A DNA stretch of 64,000 nucleotides from Dysidea avara (GCF_963678975.1 NC_089276.1:18667272-18731271), one strand, 5' to 3'. Numbered from the stretch's first letter, positions 11,308 through 23,933 are shown. The notes: generated by a model from the sequence alone, not told the origin. Program-made: numbers and translations.

Positions 11308-11824
11308 ATAAGATTTATAGTATTTCTTAGCTCCTACAGTGTTTGCTAGAAGTTTTTTTTGTCTTATTCCATAACGTAGTACATAAATTATTATACTGCC
11401 ACATCACTGTATACATGCATGCTCATAATTATAGTGAAGCATAATACATCCATTTCATATCACTGAACAGATGACTCAGTTGCCTTGCATAAAACTTTGT
11501 ACAATCCTCTATTAGTACAACCAAGAGTTTATAATATGTATATGTTAAAGCATAGCCGCGAGTGCTATATGAAAAATAAAGTACGAGGCGCTTGGCCTCG
11601 ATGCTAATAAAGCACTCGGCGAACAATACAAAGTTTTATGCAAGGCAACTGAGTCATCTGTTCAATGATATGAAATGGATGTATTATGCTTCACTATAAT
11701 TATGAGCATGCATGTATACAGTGATGTGGCAGTATAATAATTTATGTACTGCATTATGGAATAAGACAAAAAAAACTTCTAGCAAACACTGTAGGAGCTA
11801 AGAAATACTATAAATCTTATTTTA
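11304..11824. mobile_element. Foldback element, about 195-bp inverted arms around a 126-bp loop
   Basis: Left arm 11304-11502 (starting TAAAATAAGATTTATAGTAT) is matched almost perfectly by the reverse complement of 11629-11824. The loop (11503-11628) holds AGCATAGCCGCGAGTGCTAT and CGAGGCGCTTGGCCTCG, with AATAAAGCAC as in the neighbouring palindrome. Near-perfect arms imply recent origin or repair by gene conversion. I see no transposase. Confidence 0.85.
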
Positions 11825-11828
11825 GGTC

Positions 11829-11862
11829 AGGACACACGATAGTGTGTTGTGTGGCCAACTCT
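11829..11862 (-). repeat. Terminus-like palindrome ACACACGATAGTGTGT, shared with 56007-56040
   Basis: The reverse complement of 11829-11862 matches 56007-56040 at most positions, around the core ACACACTATCGTGTGT. At 56 kb this word closes a longer repeat. Here it abuts the foldback arm, so it may be a truncated copy of the same family. Confidence 0.5.
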
Positions 11863-12170
11863 GTCACTTTAGTCAGTTGCTCACCTCACTAAATGATTGT
11901 TCTAGAATATTCTGTGTGTTGTATTAGAAGTGCTCAGAAAAAAATGTGCGTTCTATTAGAATATGACAAAAATAATATATCAAGGTACACAGTAGTGTGC
12001 AAAGTTGCACAAAAGACTCATTTTACATAACCAAGAAATTGCAATTTTTACGTATCCGTAGCTCGATAGTGCTTGAACACAGTATAATTAACCATTTTTG
12101 CTATGGAAACTTCTTTAGCTTCCATTCCAACTTTGAGTTGAATCCAACTTGTCTACTGATTTAGAAGTGG

Positions 12171-12455
12171 TTAATGAAGTGGCGTCCGGTGTACAAGTGA
12201 TGGATCTAAAGCCATCCTTACACTGTCAGAGAACTGCAGTAAATTAGACTTCCCAGGTTCTTGGTCTGAATATTTTAAGATCAATTCTGTCAATATGCTT
12301 GTCTTTTTTACATAAGACGATGTATGTATGATCTCACTTGGAGGACTGTGACAGTAAAAATATAGCAAATTTGCCCTTGCCATTCCTGAGACATGAGCAA
12401 CCGATTTGAAAGTTGCATATTTTCCACACATTTTGCAAAACTTTCTATCAAACAC
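12171..12455 (-). CDS. Candidate terminal exon, unknown protein
   Basis: A frame of about 90 codons follows a TTTGATAG acceptor near 12449 and ends at 12171. It contains KFCKMCGKYATFKSVAHVSG, YFYCHSPPSEII and SILTELILKYSDQEPGKS. The CxxCGK pair could bind metal, but no second Cys/His pair is visible. Composition looks coding. I found no exon that joins it with confidence; the exon-like frame at 13065-13271 on the same strand is a possible partner. Family unknown. Confidence 0.3.
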   Translation of the reverse strand: MFDRKFCKMCGKYATFKSVAHVSGMARANLLYFYCHSPPSEIIHTSSYVKKTSILTELILKYSDQEPGKSNLLQFSDSVRMALDPSLVHRTPLH

Positions 12456-13064
12456 AAATACATTAGTTACCCAATCATTTTGAAATTTGGTACGGCTACA
12501 TAGAATCTAGAAGCATATTCCAGTACCAATTTTAATACTTCTTCACTTACAATAAGATAGATTTATTGTCACACCTACATGATAAACCACTTCAAGGAAT
12601 GAGTTGAAAATCAGTTTGTAGATACAGTAGATTAACCATCGTAGGAGTAGAGTCACCAAAACTAGATACAAAAAGATTGTCACCTAGGTCAAATCTTTAT
12701 CCACCACAATAGACCAGTTTCACAACAACATGATTGGTATTTTAATTATAACCACATATCCCATAGCTACACACATTACTGACAAAAGTAAATGAAAATA
12801 AAATAATAATACAACAACTAACAGACAATGCAGCAATACAAAAGGATGTCACTTGGCATCATCATTATCATTGTCACATTGATCATCATCTGTAACAATT
12901 CTTTGTGGGAAATCCAACAAATGATAATGATCCTACCAACAAATACAAAAGCACAGAGATAGCATAAATTCAAGCTACAGTAGCAACAGGAAACAAGATT
13001 AATAGGCCCATACAACCAAGACAGATAATATGTAAATTATGAGAGACTTGTTCTATGCATGCAA

Positions 13065-13271
13065 CTAACTTTCACTCTTCTTTGTATTCACTTCTTGTGG
13101 TATTGTATAACATGTGACAATAGTTTCATAGTCATGTAAAAATGAATCCAGAATTGTCTGAAATATTGTTGTTGAAGTGAGGGTATTGATTTTACCCAAG
13201 TGTAACAGGTTACAGGTAAACTCTAGAGTGATTTCTGCATGCACATGAATTTCTATATACGAGCCATTTTG
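13065..13271 (-). CDS. Candidate exon, unknown protein, no ATG
   Basis: About 68 codons are open between stops with protein-like content: GSYIEIHVHAEITLEFTCNL, then LHLGKINTLTSTTIFQ, then TILDSFLHDYETIVTCYTIP. A GTTAGT donor at 13069 sits just before the stop, and CAG acceptors occur within it (for example at 13158-13160). Joined in phase to a following acceptor at 12933, it would end as RSLSFVGFPTKNCYR and a stop. In another frame that second segment reads DDDQCDNDNDDAK and a stop. I cannot choose between these, and the product is not recognised. Confidence 0.3.
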   Translation of the reverse strand, partial: QNGSYIEIHVHAEITLEFTCNLLHLGKINTLTSTTIFQTILDSFLHDYETIVTCYTIPQEVNTKKSES

Positions 13272-13321
13272 GATTGTTACGATCCCTCATATTGACTACA
13301 TTAATTTAATAGAAGTATAAT

Positions 13322-13552
13322 TGTGACCAAATCTGACAAAACCAGGCTTCCACACACATTCATTTCTTTGACTTCGACAAATGACTTGCCAGCATGCTAT
13401 TGACCTGAAATTTTAACACGACATTTCTACAACATTACAAAATTACAGGTCAAAATTTGAATCTGATGGCATATTCCTACATTGAGTTATGATCTGTCAA
13501 AGTCATAAAACTGGATGTGCGTGGAAACCTAGTTTTATCAAATTTGGTCAAA
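13322..13552. mobile_element. MITE, second copy of the TGTGACC family
   Basis: 231 bp, collinear with 3317-3555. The left end is TGTGACCAAATCTGACAAAA and the right end has decayed to TTTGGTCAAA. Interior blocks such as GGCATATTCCTACATTGAGT are shared. More diverged ends than copy 1 suggest an older insertion. The TA flanks are not clear. Confidence 0.75.
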
Positions 13553-13789
13553 TATATTTCTTGGAAAAAATCACATTATATATACACACTACTTTAGCAT
13601 GGGCATTCAAAGGTGCCGCTTGGAGTTTAACTCACATATTTCCCAGCAATATCATGGTTTCCCATGGCTTTGATGCCCAACCAGTTCAAAGATACGATAT
13701 GCTTTGAATTGTTATATTGAGTGACATGGAGTGTTAAATTGTGGGTTTGGGTTTACAGTTTAGCTGCTAAGTTTTGATTAGTTGAAAGT

Positions 13790-14290
13790 TACTGAATGAG
13801 GTAATTGTTTGGGCAATACATGCATGCGTATTTCTACCTACCACGTGTCAGCTATTGAGCAGACCACGTACGGAACAACACAGAGCACAACTAGGTCAGT
13901 GATTTATAGTCCTAACTACTTAACTTAATAGATTACTTTACTTACTATCCCAATAGCAATGTTAGTAGGCGTAATGTAATACAAAGTGCTAATACTTAAA
14001 AACTGGATCCCACAATTGTATTTTTTCTGGTGCTGTGTGTAAAGCATAGTGACATATGAATAATGTTGTAACGGCTATTAGCCCACACTATTAATCGATC
14101 ATCAGATACCAATGTACAAAAAGAACAGGGTAAAGGCTCTGTAGTTCTTTCACCTATCAAGTGAGTGTGCCTATACAATGATATATTTTCACTTATAGTC
14201 CGGTTTTGCTGATATACACACCCTTAGCCCTCGGGCCTGTGGCCCTTGTGTTTCAGGTGTATATATCAGCAAAATCCCTCACAACTATTA
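13790..14290. repeat. Repeat homologous to 7071-8363, ending in a hairpin
   Basis: Collinear with 7071-8363. It closes with a strong stem-loop at 14209-14277: TTTGCTGATATACACACCC pairs with GGTGTATATATCAGCAAA, with GCCCTCGGGCC in the loop. It lies directly downstream of the subfamily A gene and could influence its 3' end (inference). Confidence 0.6.
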
Positions 14291-14314
14291 AATATATAAT
14301 ACATGTATACTTAC

Positions 14315-17300
14315 TAAAGCTGGCTGGTATTTACTTCCCCTGTACTTTTTCCAAACCAATAGTACATTCAACAGCAGTTTCCAGGAATAATACAACATAA
14401 CAAAACCCAGTGGTAGCAGTGACATGAATATCTCTATCCAGATGAGCTCTTCAGATGACTTGTTGGTAGAAAAGAGATAATGTTCAATTATCAAGATGGT
14501 CAGCATTAGTAGGTAAATTACAGAATATGCAGCATTGTCCACATATCTTTTGAATGGCATTGCCAGTACATGAATTAGTAAGATAACTAGGAAAAAGATG
14601 ATCATAGCGAAAAGCAAACCATCTACATCTGGTGTTGATGCTGCTACCACAATCGTAAAGAAGATAATTCTATAAAGAAATGAGTGTAAACCAGCAAAGA
14701 AAGATAAATTGTCTTTGTAATCCCCTTGAAATGAATCTAAAACTGGTTTTAATTTGTTAATCAATAGAATTTTATTGACAAATTCTACACATTTACTATC
14801 TCCCCATTTGAAATAAGAAGAAACACTTATCATAATGGGATGCAGCACTAAGATCAGAGTTGGGAAAAGGAGGACTGTTACTATTGTGATAAGAGAGCCA
14901 GCTGCATATACATTATATTTTGCATCTTTGAAGTACTCAATATCTCCTTGAAGGAACACTACTCTCCTGAACATTGGACCATTGATGTAAGACAGGTTGG
15001 CTGATTTCAATATTCCAAATGCAAGTACATTAATTTTTGCAAAGCAGAGGACCAGAAAAGCGCAGATTCCATGAGTCACTGATTTAGTGGACAGCCTGAA
15101 TGTGCGGAAAAACCTGTATTTGCAGTTACAATAGCGACGCAGTAGAAAGTATCCAAATATAAGAATCACTGGATAAAAGGATAACAGCAAGTTAAATGAA
15201 ATTATATCTACAGTTCCAGCACTTGGAAACAAACAGTATGAAAAGACATTGTGATTGAAAAACTCAAGGTTGGTGATACTATAAAGTGTTACCACTACAT
15301 TTGTAGCAGCTAAAGAATCATCAGAGCTACCTTTGAGGGAATAAACAAATGCAAAACGATATTGACTGCTAATAATTTGTGAAAAGAATAAAAAGGCTCC
15401 AATCGGTCCAGTGGTCATTCTTACATTGTAAGCCATTATGAAACAAAACAATCCAGTAACTGGAACTATGTAAGACAAGAACAAATACAAGATTCCCAAG
15501 TAATGATTTCTACAGTGATGGCATGAGAACGTGGGTGAGTTCAAAGCAACACTGTATCCATCAACACATCTACCACACAATAATCCTGTTCTGCTTCTAT
15601 CACCACACACAAACTGGTCGAGTGTTGTCTTATTTGCATGTTGTGGAAGTAATTGATCTTGTGGGATGTGGTCGTCATAGCAATATTGATATGGGCAGGA
15701 ACTAGTCAATAGATCAGTTGCATTATCTGAATCATATCCTATCCAATAAAACTGATTAAAGTATGCTTGAAATGATGCAAGTTCACAGCCACCTATAGCA
15801 GGACTGTGATGTGTGCGGTTCACCAGACATTCACACTGTGCTTCTTTGTCATTATAAGTGAAGCCAGGAGGACAGTTTAACAAAGTAACTTGTAGTGTAG
15901 TAGCAACTTGATAATCTGTATCAGTTTGTAGGGTTAGGTGACAGACTTCATTGGGTTTTCCTGCAATTTGAATTGTTCCATTTGTGATCTGATAAAGTGG
16001 CAGTACATATGGTGAAGGAGATTCATTACAGCTTGCTACAAAGATAGCTGTGGTGACATTTTGACCAAGTTCATCTACTAAATATACTGGCAAATTGGAA
16101 ACCTCTCCTGGAACAATATAAAATTCACCACTTGTGCTTAAAAATTTAAACATGGCAGGTGAAGTAGCTATTGCATTGTAAGAGCTAGTAGGATAACGGT
16201 AAAATTGTTCAAGATCAAATATATTTGATCCTATCGTATAGACCTTTAGACATGGCTGTAGAGTACTTGCAAAAATTACATTATCACTTTGACCAGCCGT
16301 GTTGTTAATAAAAGTAAAAGTGACATTCCACTTAGCAGGAGAGACGTTCTCAAGGAAGTACCTTACAAAACAAACATGAGAGAGCAGATAATCAAAAGGT
16401 GTTGAGAGTTCCACATAGATGGCCCCTCCATAGTCCACAGCCCTGTTTCGTAAAAACACTAGACTACTGTTAGAATGCATACTAAACCATGCACCACTTA
16501 TTAGCAGAATAGCACCACCATGTAAGCCACTGTTGTCCTGGAACATTGTAACTGAGTCATTACTAAATTCTGCTGTTGCTCCATCTACTACTAAAGCTGT
16601 TGAATTGTTATCTGCAAAGACACTATTGCCTCTAAACCGAATACCAATTCCAGATAAAGCAACTGCACCAATGCTACTGGAATTAGACAAGCGTGCATTA
16701 ACCCCACGAAGACTATTGCTGGTGAAATTACAACTATCAATCTCTAGTATGAAATATGTGCCAACTGCAATTGAATCGAAATATTCTCTGTTAATTTGAA
16801 TAGCAGAACCATACTGAGCTTCATTTCTAATGAACGATGAGTTGCACACTTCAAAAGTATTAGTTGGTTGTGTTCTTTGTGGCTCTCGGCTACCAAAACC
16901 TACCAATGCTCCACCGACACCAGCAATAGCTTTATTCTGCTCAAACAAACAGTTGGCTACAGTGTATGTATTGAACATAGCTTTGCCTCCAGTCTGGTAA
17001 ATCACATAACCTAGTGCTAGACCACCTCCACCAAAATTAGCGGTGTTATTGATAAACAAACAGTGCAACACTTCAATGAGGTTATACTTAGTATTTTGCC
17101 TGCTATGGACATTAAGCCCAGCACCATAATTTGCTGTGTTTGAAACAAATACGGAGGACAGAATATGAAATGAATTATTCTGAGTTTCACCATAAAACCA
17201 GAAGGATAATCCACCCCCGGTACCAAATGTCACAAACACACCACTAGCAAGGTCTTCAGGTTCACTGCCATTGAGATGATACACTGCTACATTGTCCTCA

Positions 17301-18094
17301 AACCTACAGTGATTTATTACATATGCGGAAAATTTGTTATAAGGGTTTCTGTTAGGATCACAGGCAAGCAGTCCTGGACTACATCCAGAGAAGTGAACAT
17401 AGATACCGCCCCCACCTGTAAACAACCTACTTTGTTCTATCACATTCAGTTTGTTGCTAATAAAAGATGTCTCTGTAATGTTCACTGTTCCATTGGTGTC
17501 ATACATTAGTAATCCTATTCCATTGTTGTTAGAAATAGTCATGTTGTATAAAGAGATGTTGGTACTGTTTTGAATATACAGAGCACTACGCACTAAGATG
17601 AACTCTCCCAATCCAACGTGGTTAGTGCTAACATGCTTCATCCCACATCCAAAGATATTTACATTTTCAATGATTAAATCACTGACTCTTACAAATGCAA
17701 GTCCAGTGTCAAAGTCATGATTACCATCGACATTAGGTGGACACTGTATTGTACCACGATCCATAGCTTCTGATGTTATGCGAATGTTATGCAAATCAGT
17801 AACCACATGTGATGTGGTAAGTTGATGAATGTCAGATTTCAGAACAATTTCAGTGGAATTACAGCACTGTGATAATAGCTCAATAGCATGGTCAATGGAT
17901 TGGCAATGATACACACTTTCATTTAATTGAATACACTCAGAAAGTGATGATGTCTGAGACACAACGATGGTATGCTGATAAGTCAACACAATGGGAATGA
18001 AATGTAACAGAACAAACCACTCTAAGTTGTGAATCATTGTGACAATGTATAATGGTAAACCTAATAATGAGAATTCAATGAAACAAATGCACAT
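14315..18094 (-). CDS. Subfamily A receptor: signal peptide, GGA-repeat beta-helix, Cys-rich stem, about 9 TM helices
   Basis: Probably a cell-surface receptor or adhesin; the ligand is unknown. The open frame gives 1260 codons. An alternative start at M20 (MIHNLEWFVLLHFIPIVLTY) makes a better signal peptide. Residues about 90-650 form a beta-helix with loose Pmp-like turns (HGGAILLIS, YGGAIYVEL, FGGGGLALG) and many N-glycosylation sites. A cysteine-rich stem follows (CGDRSRTGLLCGRCVDGYS). About nine hydrophobic helices run from about residue 860 to the end. Before the sixth helix lies KPVLDSFQGDYKD, matching KPLLDQFQGCYKD in subfamily B. The frame runs on to 14288, but a perfect GTAAGT donor at 14314 implies a short further exon that I could not find. 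The decayed duplicate lies at 1-1839. A TATA-like run lies near 18130-18148. Confidence 0.88.
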
Positions 18095-19533
18095 TGTTTA
18101 GTATATCAAGTAACTTATGAAGAACAAAATATATTCTGTATATATTGCACAAGTGCATGTGTGTGTATGCATGACATAAACTGTGCGACACTATGTGCTA
18201 CCACTATCAGTAAGTACTGTCACACAATATTATTGATGTCCCTCCACCATACCCACACCATCATTCTATAACTACACATGTGTCTAATATTATAACAACA
18301 GCCACAATATTATAACAACAGCCAGGTCTCAACGAAATTTATTATTGTGTATAAGTAATAGATCAACCCACAGCTATTCACTAAGTGTGTATAGATTGTG
18401 TAGTGTCAATAATACCATAGATGATATATCCCTTATAGATGTGAAAGTAATCGTGCGCGCATATATTTCTACACGGGGCAGTTGTTCAACCCTGCATGGT
18501 TTTGTGCCTGAAAAACATCCTTCTGTTTAAAGTTGAAAATGTTACTAGGTCTTAAAAACATCATTTGTAATATGCAGTTGTTAGATGAAATTATTTCACT
18601 ACAGAGACAGGCATATTCCTATGTTTAATTCCTGGTGAGTCATTTTTCACGAAGGTATTTTCAGACAATTAACTACTAATTTATGCTTACTCACAGTATT
18701 CTTTTATTGTAAGGTGTATGATGGTTTGTCTTGGAAGTGTTTTGAATTTTATCACCCCTTTCCATCACCAATAATAACTCACGCAAACGTGCTGTCATAA
18801 AACAAGTAGGTTCATAACATACTGCAATGAATAACAAGTACCTCACAGAGATTTCAAGGCTATTAAGGACTGCCATCATGAAAAGAACACATACATAAAG
18901 TTGAAGGCCATTTCACAGGGGTGTGTGAAATAGGCCTAGCATGAAACCAGGGTGGAACAGGTGGCATTTATTGGTTTCATATCCATAAAGGCTTATGCTA
19001 TCTATGATAAACCTATCATGTTTGCTCCCAGGAATCTGTACAAGTCACCACTTGCTGTACTAAGCTTTCCAACTTCAGTGATTATGATACACTCAACTGT
19101 TCCATTGCACAAATCTCAGTTGGCCGTCACTATCAGTTTCCCAAAGTCTACTCTGCCCAAATTTTCTCCGGAGACCTCTTAACTGGGCACACACCTTGGG
19201 ATTTATCCTAAATCCTGTGTACTGAGATTTGCAGTAGTGATCAAATTGTGTAACACCTGTGTGGGGTGTGAGGGTGAGCATAGGCTTTCATCGTGACTGC
19301 AAGAGGCTGAGTTACACCACACTAACCATTACGCATGATGCTATACTGTCACGCCCTACACCACATGATTTGAACAGAAATTCAAACATCAGTATTGATA
19401 CACAGTACATGTCAACCTCAACTTCAGCTGTAAGGAGAACAATTTTAGGCCTCCCACTCACAGAATCAATTTGTGAACTTGCATCACTTGAAAAACTGAT
19501 ATGGCCATTGCTATAAGATCCCATATGCAAGCA
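18095..19533. other. Intergenic with a 19-bp tandem duplication
   Basis: AATATTATAACAACAGCCA occurs twice in tandem at 18287-18325. Several open frames of 60-90 codons overlap on both strands at 18950-19590 without recognisable motifs. No gene is called. Confidence 0.35.
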
Positions 19534-19640
19534 CTCCTGGAGACAGACTTGGGGCGAAGTACATTGGTACTTAAGTGCACTTAAGTACACCTTTTAGAGT
19601 ACTTGTACTTATACTTAAATACTTTTTGTACAAATGTAAT
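19534..19640. mobile_element. hAT-like end fragment (CAGACTTGGGGCGAAGTAC)
   Basis: CAGACTTGGGGCGAAGTACA followed by repeated ACTTAAGTAC and GTACTTGTACTT motifs resembles the left ends of Tol2-like hAT elements. No matching right end or target duplication was found nearby, so this looks truncated. Confidence 0.4.
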
Positions 19641-20569
19641 GTACCTAGTCCAGTACAACAGTCTTTTAGCTATTAAATGAAACTTCATGCATCCCACAAG
19701 TCAAAGGTAACACTGGATAACATGGTTTTAAATACATTTTGCACTTTCATAGATAGCTGACAAGTACAAGTAGGCTGGTGTTCAAACATCACTGTTTTGG
19801 CTTGAGGTAAAGCTTGTGGCCACAAACCATAAACAAACAGCTTAATTAAATATTGCTGGCTTTGTAAGGCTGCTCTTCAGCAGTCTGTCTGAATTATCCA
19901 GCAACAATGTCCAGACAACAATAAAATTAACCAGTCATTGCACAATATTGACCAGAAATTGGCTGATTGTCGGAACATTATTTTGAGCCCTGAATGAAGT
20001 CCTCTCATATGTGCATGCATAGAGCTGCACAAAGCTGCACAAAGCTGCACAAAGCTGACATTGGAATTAATGGGTCAAAGTGCAATAAGGACTCACCTGA
20101 GTCCCTCTACCTCTAGATCTGTTGAGATACTACATGTACCTACAGTTGATCATGATTTCAGGTTGGTTCACCAAGAAAATCAAAAATAATGTGTAAAACA
20201 TTACATACTTGAAAATATATATAGCCAATGAAAGTCGGCGACACATGCTTTAACTCCATTCTGAGCATCACTGTGATATCATTACTGACTACCAGAAGCA
20301 TCTCAACATATTCAAGAAGCAAAGTTTGTTTTTAAAACTGTTTGGCTCACTACAGGATATCCCATGAAGTACCCACCTAAGCTTCCAGCAGGAAGTGCAA
20401 GAAGCATCACACTAGTCTTTGCAGCACACTGAATCACTCAATACACTCAGCAAGGTGGTTGGAAGTGTAACATTGCCCAACAGCTGCTGGAGATGCCTCT
20501 TCCCTCAGAACACGACATACTTAAAACTAAAACTGCCATTGCATTTACTAAAAGCAGCAGACAACAGCA
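19641..20569. other. Intergenic with a small 12-bp tandem repeat
   Basis: Three adjacent copies of AAAGCTGCAC-like units lie at 20026-20060. Nothing else is supported. Confidence 0.35.
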
Positions 20570-20710
20570 GTTTAGTGGTGAGTTAGGTATGGAGGTCCTG
20601 GTTCCAACCCTGGATAACTTTCTTCAATGCTTTTGTGTACCTTAAAGGCCTGCCCAGGTGGTTTTAATGGGTCACACCCAGGTCATTGTAACACAAGAAA
20701 TTGGGTAATT
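20570..20710 (+). repeat. SINE-like, tRNA-type A and B boxes
   Basis: TAGTGGTGAGTTAGG (20573-20587) resembles an A box and GGTTCCAACCC (20600-20610) a B box. The spacing is shorter than in a functional tRNA, and there is no tRNA fold or anticodon arm I can support. Probably an old tRNA-derived SINE head. Confidence 0.35.
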
Positions 20711-20945
20711 CAGATATAGCCCTGGCCTGTTTAGAACAAAATAAGGATTGTGCCATTATTCCATCACATCTTTGTTGGGGGACACGGAACAAACTCCATT
20801 CAGCCTAGCATCATGTGCACATAGACAGACAGAAATAAATGCTAGACAGACACGAAAATGCCAGTCAGAAAGACACACTTGATACAAAAGGGATTTTACA
20901 AAACTAAGCCATTGATCATAATTAGCACCAAATAGCTGCATGTAC

Positions 20946-21816
20946 CAGTGGCGTATGGGCAAGCAAGGACATTTCCCGGGCATCAAGTCACTTTGCCCTA
21001 CCATCAGTTAGCTACTCAGAGTAATTAAGGAGGTGGGCTGAATCACACATTCACTTAATTATAATATACAAGAATAACTAACACAACTTACTGTGTGTCC
21101 ACTTCGCCAATGCTTTCTTTCTGGCTGGCCAGCAGCAACTGGGTTTCCCCCTGGGATTTTACTGTAAGTTATTTGATTGTGGTAATAATGGCTAATGAAT
21201 AGAATTGAGATCACATGATTAAAATGCGGTCAGCATCGTGAAAAGGACTAAAGCCAGATTTTTTTCTATACAGATAAGGACAGTGTGTCTTTGTGTTTGT
21301 GGTGAAGTGTGGACTGTGTGAATGAAAACCTTGATGAAAACTCGAATTGATGCTATGAAATGTGGGAACCCATTCAAGCTGTGTGTATGGATACTGGGGC
21401 TTAGACTGATAGTTGAGACATTATGGACGAGTATGGAGTCCTTGTTTATAGTCAGCATTTATGTATTTATTTTTCCTGTTTATCTCCAGTATAAAGTCAT
21501 CATGTGATGCAGGTAGTCTACTATAAGCACTCCATGCTTTCATTCAAATTCCCTGCTAGTCTGGTATTAAGACACCATTGTATGCATGTGAGAAGACAAT
21601 AGCTAGCTAGCAGTCGTAATTTATTATTAGTACGGTTATTATCTTAGTGTAGGTAGAGTATACACGTAGGTAGTGATGCACAACACATTTTAAAATGTCT
21701 ATTGATGTCCATATGATGTCCATATGAAGATGGGCATATGTATGTGTGTTGCATGGAGTTGATTGGCTTGCCCACCCAGTGCCTGGGGCAAGGCAAAAGG
21801 TCTGGCTACACCACTG
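20946..21816. mobile_element. hAT-like non-autonomous element, 871 bp
   Basis: The left end is CAGTGGCGTATGGGCAAGC and the reverse-complemented right end is CAGTGGTGTAGCCAGACC. Flanking 8-mers are GCATGTAC (20938-20945) and GCATATAC (21817-21824), one mismatch apart. No transposase frame was seen. The CAGTGG terminus and 8-bp duplication fit hAT. Confidence 0.65.
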
Positions 21817-21824
21817 GCATATAC

Positions 21825-23510
21825 AAACTAGTTTCATAAGGAAAAACAAAGCTGCTGCTGTATGCCACACATTACCAATGTGGATCCCTGGTTCACCTGT
21901 GGCATTACTCAGGTACTATGTGTGAGGCTTGCAACAAGCCAAAATTGCCAACAAAACTTTGAATTGACGTAAAAACAATTCAGAAGATTTATGCTCCAAG
22001 TTTCATGTGTGAACACTTCAGATGGTTGCTGGACACACAACTGGTTTTCTGAAAATTGGTGGCCTGAACTCATGTGGCCGACAGATCAAGCAAAAGTTTA
22101 TATTAAAAGAAACAAAGAGTTGCATATCACTATAGTAAACTTTTAAAGGTATTGGTTGTTGTGTGCCAGTTTAAAATATGAAATGGGTTTCTAAATGCTT
22201 TGCAAACAGCTTTCTTAATGCTGTGCACACACCTTCACTCATGAGACATAGTACAGGCACTAGTCATACTCCAGGAACAATTTTGCACATCAACTTTGTA
22301 AGGCTATCAACAATTGAAAACCCTTCAATCTAGATTAAAATGGGTTTAATGTTTTATGCACAGATACTAGTAGATATAAACCAATGTTATCAAAGATCCA
22401 AAGTCCTACCACACCCATTATGTGCCCTCCTGGGCTTAGTAGGGGAATTGGTGGGGGTTTGTCGTCAGACTGCTTTTTTGTCATTGGGGAAATTGGCTGT
22501 CTTAGCCACTTTCTTAAGGAAAGTATCAGTGCTATGAAAAGCTGTTATGAACAAACCATATTCACGCTGCAAAAGAGTACTGGATAAAGAAGCAGCCATT
22601 GCCATTAGCTCATCTCAGAATATTTTTTGCCCAATAAGCTAATGTAAATTGGACATATAAACCATTTTATTGTATTCCTTTTTGTATTTTCCTTGCCATG
22701 CCTGCTTTACCCATAGATACTATAGTATCTATGCTTTACCTTAGGCCTTATGCAGTTTTTATATATATATTTTTTATTTCAGCCCTAATGGCACTCCCAT
22801 CCTCCCCGATCTCTAGCTAGAAGTTAAACCTAATTTAATTTATAAAAGACAAAAAGCAGAAAAAAGCAGCTAAACCTACAGAGCCTACACAGACCTACAA
22901 AAACAATGGACCATCAGCATACACAGCAGAACCCCCGGACAAGAAACTCGCATGTGACCGAGGTGTTGTAATTGTTTTGTTTTTTAGCACTACATCAATA
23001 TTGACGGTTTCAAAAAACAAAAAAATAGACAGAACCGCCGCAAGACACTAAACAGAAGTATGCGGGTGAAAATTCCATTTGTCAAGACCATACAGTTGTG
23101 TAGTAGGATTTCCTGTTTTCACAATTATCATTTCAAACACCAAATGGCGAATCAAGACCTAGCTACCTATACACAGAATAATGACACGCTGAAACATACC
23201 ACGACTGAGTTCCCTCGGAGTTTCCAGAACAAACTGTTTACTGGTCACCCTGCTACATCAGCGGTAAGCTTACACCGGGCGGCTTACACACCATGGTGTC
23301 AACTTACGTAAGCGCTAGCGCTTTTGAAATCACCCACGCGCTCACGATAGAGCGTCACAAGGGAGATTTGACGAGTACCTCATACTACACCAGCTATTCA
23401 GTGTTCCTGGAGAATTGAGGCAGAATACTAACTAGGAATTGTTCAGCTTTTGGCCATGGAATGATTTATGGCCCGCCTAACTTTGCCACGCCCATTTTAG
23501 GGATTTGCCT
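21825..23510. other. Intergenic, nothing firmly supported
   Basis: There is a short palindrome ATAGATACTATAGTATCTAT at 22715-22734. Open frames of 60-83 codons (22340-22587, 23060-23311) carry no family signal. A more GC-rich patch lies at 23215-23350. Confidence 0.35.
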
Positions 23511-23580
23511 ATAGTCTCGCGTGGCCAGACCGCTTTTTTTTTCTCCTTTTTCATTTGGGAATAGGATTTGCCATATGTGA
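23511..23580 (+). repeat. Interspersed repeat end, copy of 2031-2064
   Basis: TAGTCTCGCGTGGCCAGACC followed by a poly-T run. It matches the minus-strand copy near 2 kb. The element's other end is not defined. Confidence 0.45.
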
Positions 23581-23896
23581 TCTCTTGAGTCCGAGGACAC
23601 ATCACATTAATTTAAGTGTATAATTATTGTTCATGTCTTTTAAAAATTTTCTCTGATGAAGTAGGCAGTCACCTCGTCCATTTCCTTCATATGTTTGCAT
23701 GGAGTTCTGGGAGTCTCATAAAATTTCCCCAAACTATACAGTAATAATTGTATACTATAATATAGCAAAGATTATAGGGTAGGGAATATAATCTGAATAT
23801 AGCCAGTGTATAAAACTGTTCCCATGGTAACCAACTATGCAACGGTGGCTGGTGATTGCAAACACAAGGCAAACTTCATGGTTATACTATAGGTAC

Positions 23897-23933
23897 TACC
23901 AAGAGTTAATAATATTATTATTAACTCTTGGTA
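23897..23933. repeat. Perfect palindrome TACCAAGAGTTAATAAT
   Basis: Arms 23897-23913 and 23917-23933 are exact complements. ACCAAGAGTT words followed by AT-rich text also occur near 10408, 11518 and 33258, suggesting remains of one foldback family. Confidence 0.6.
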
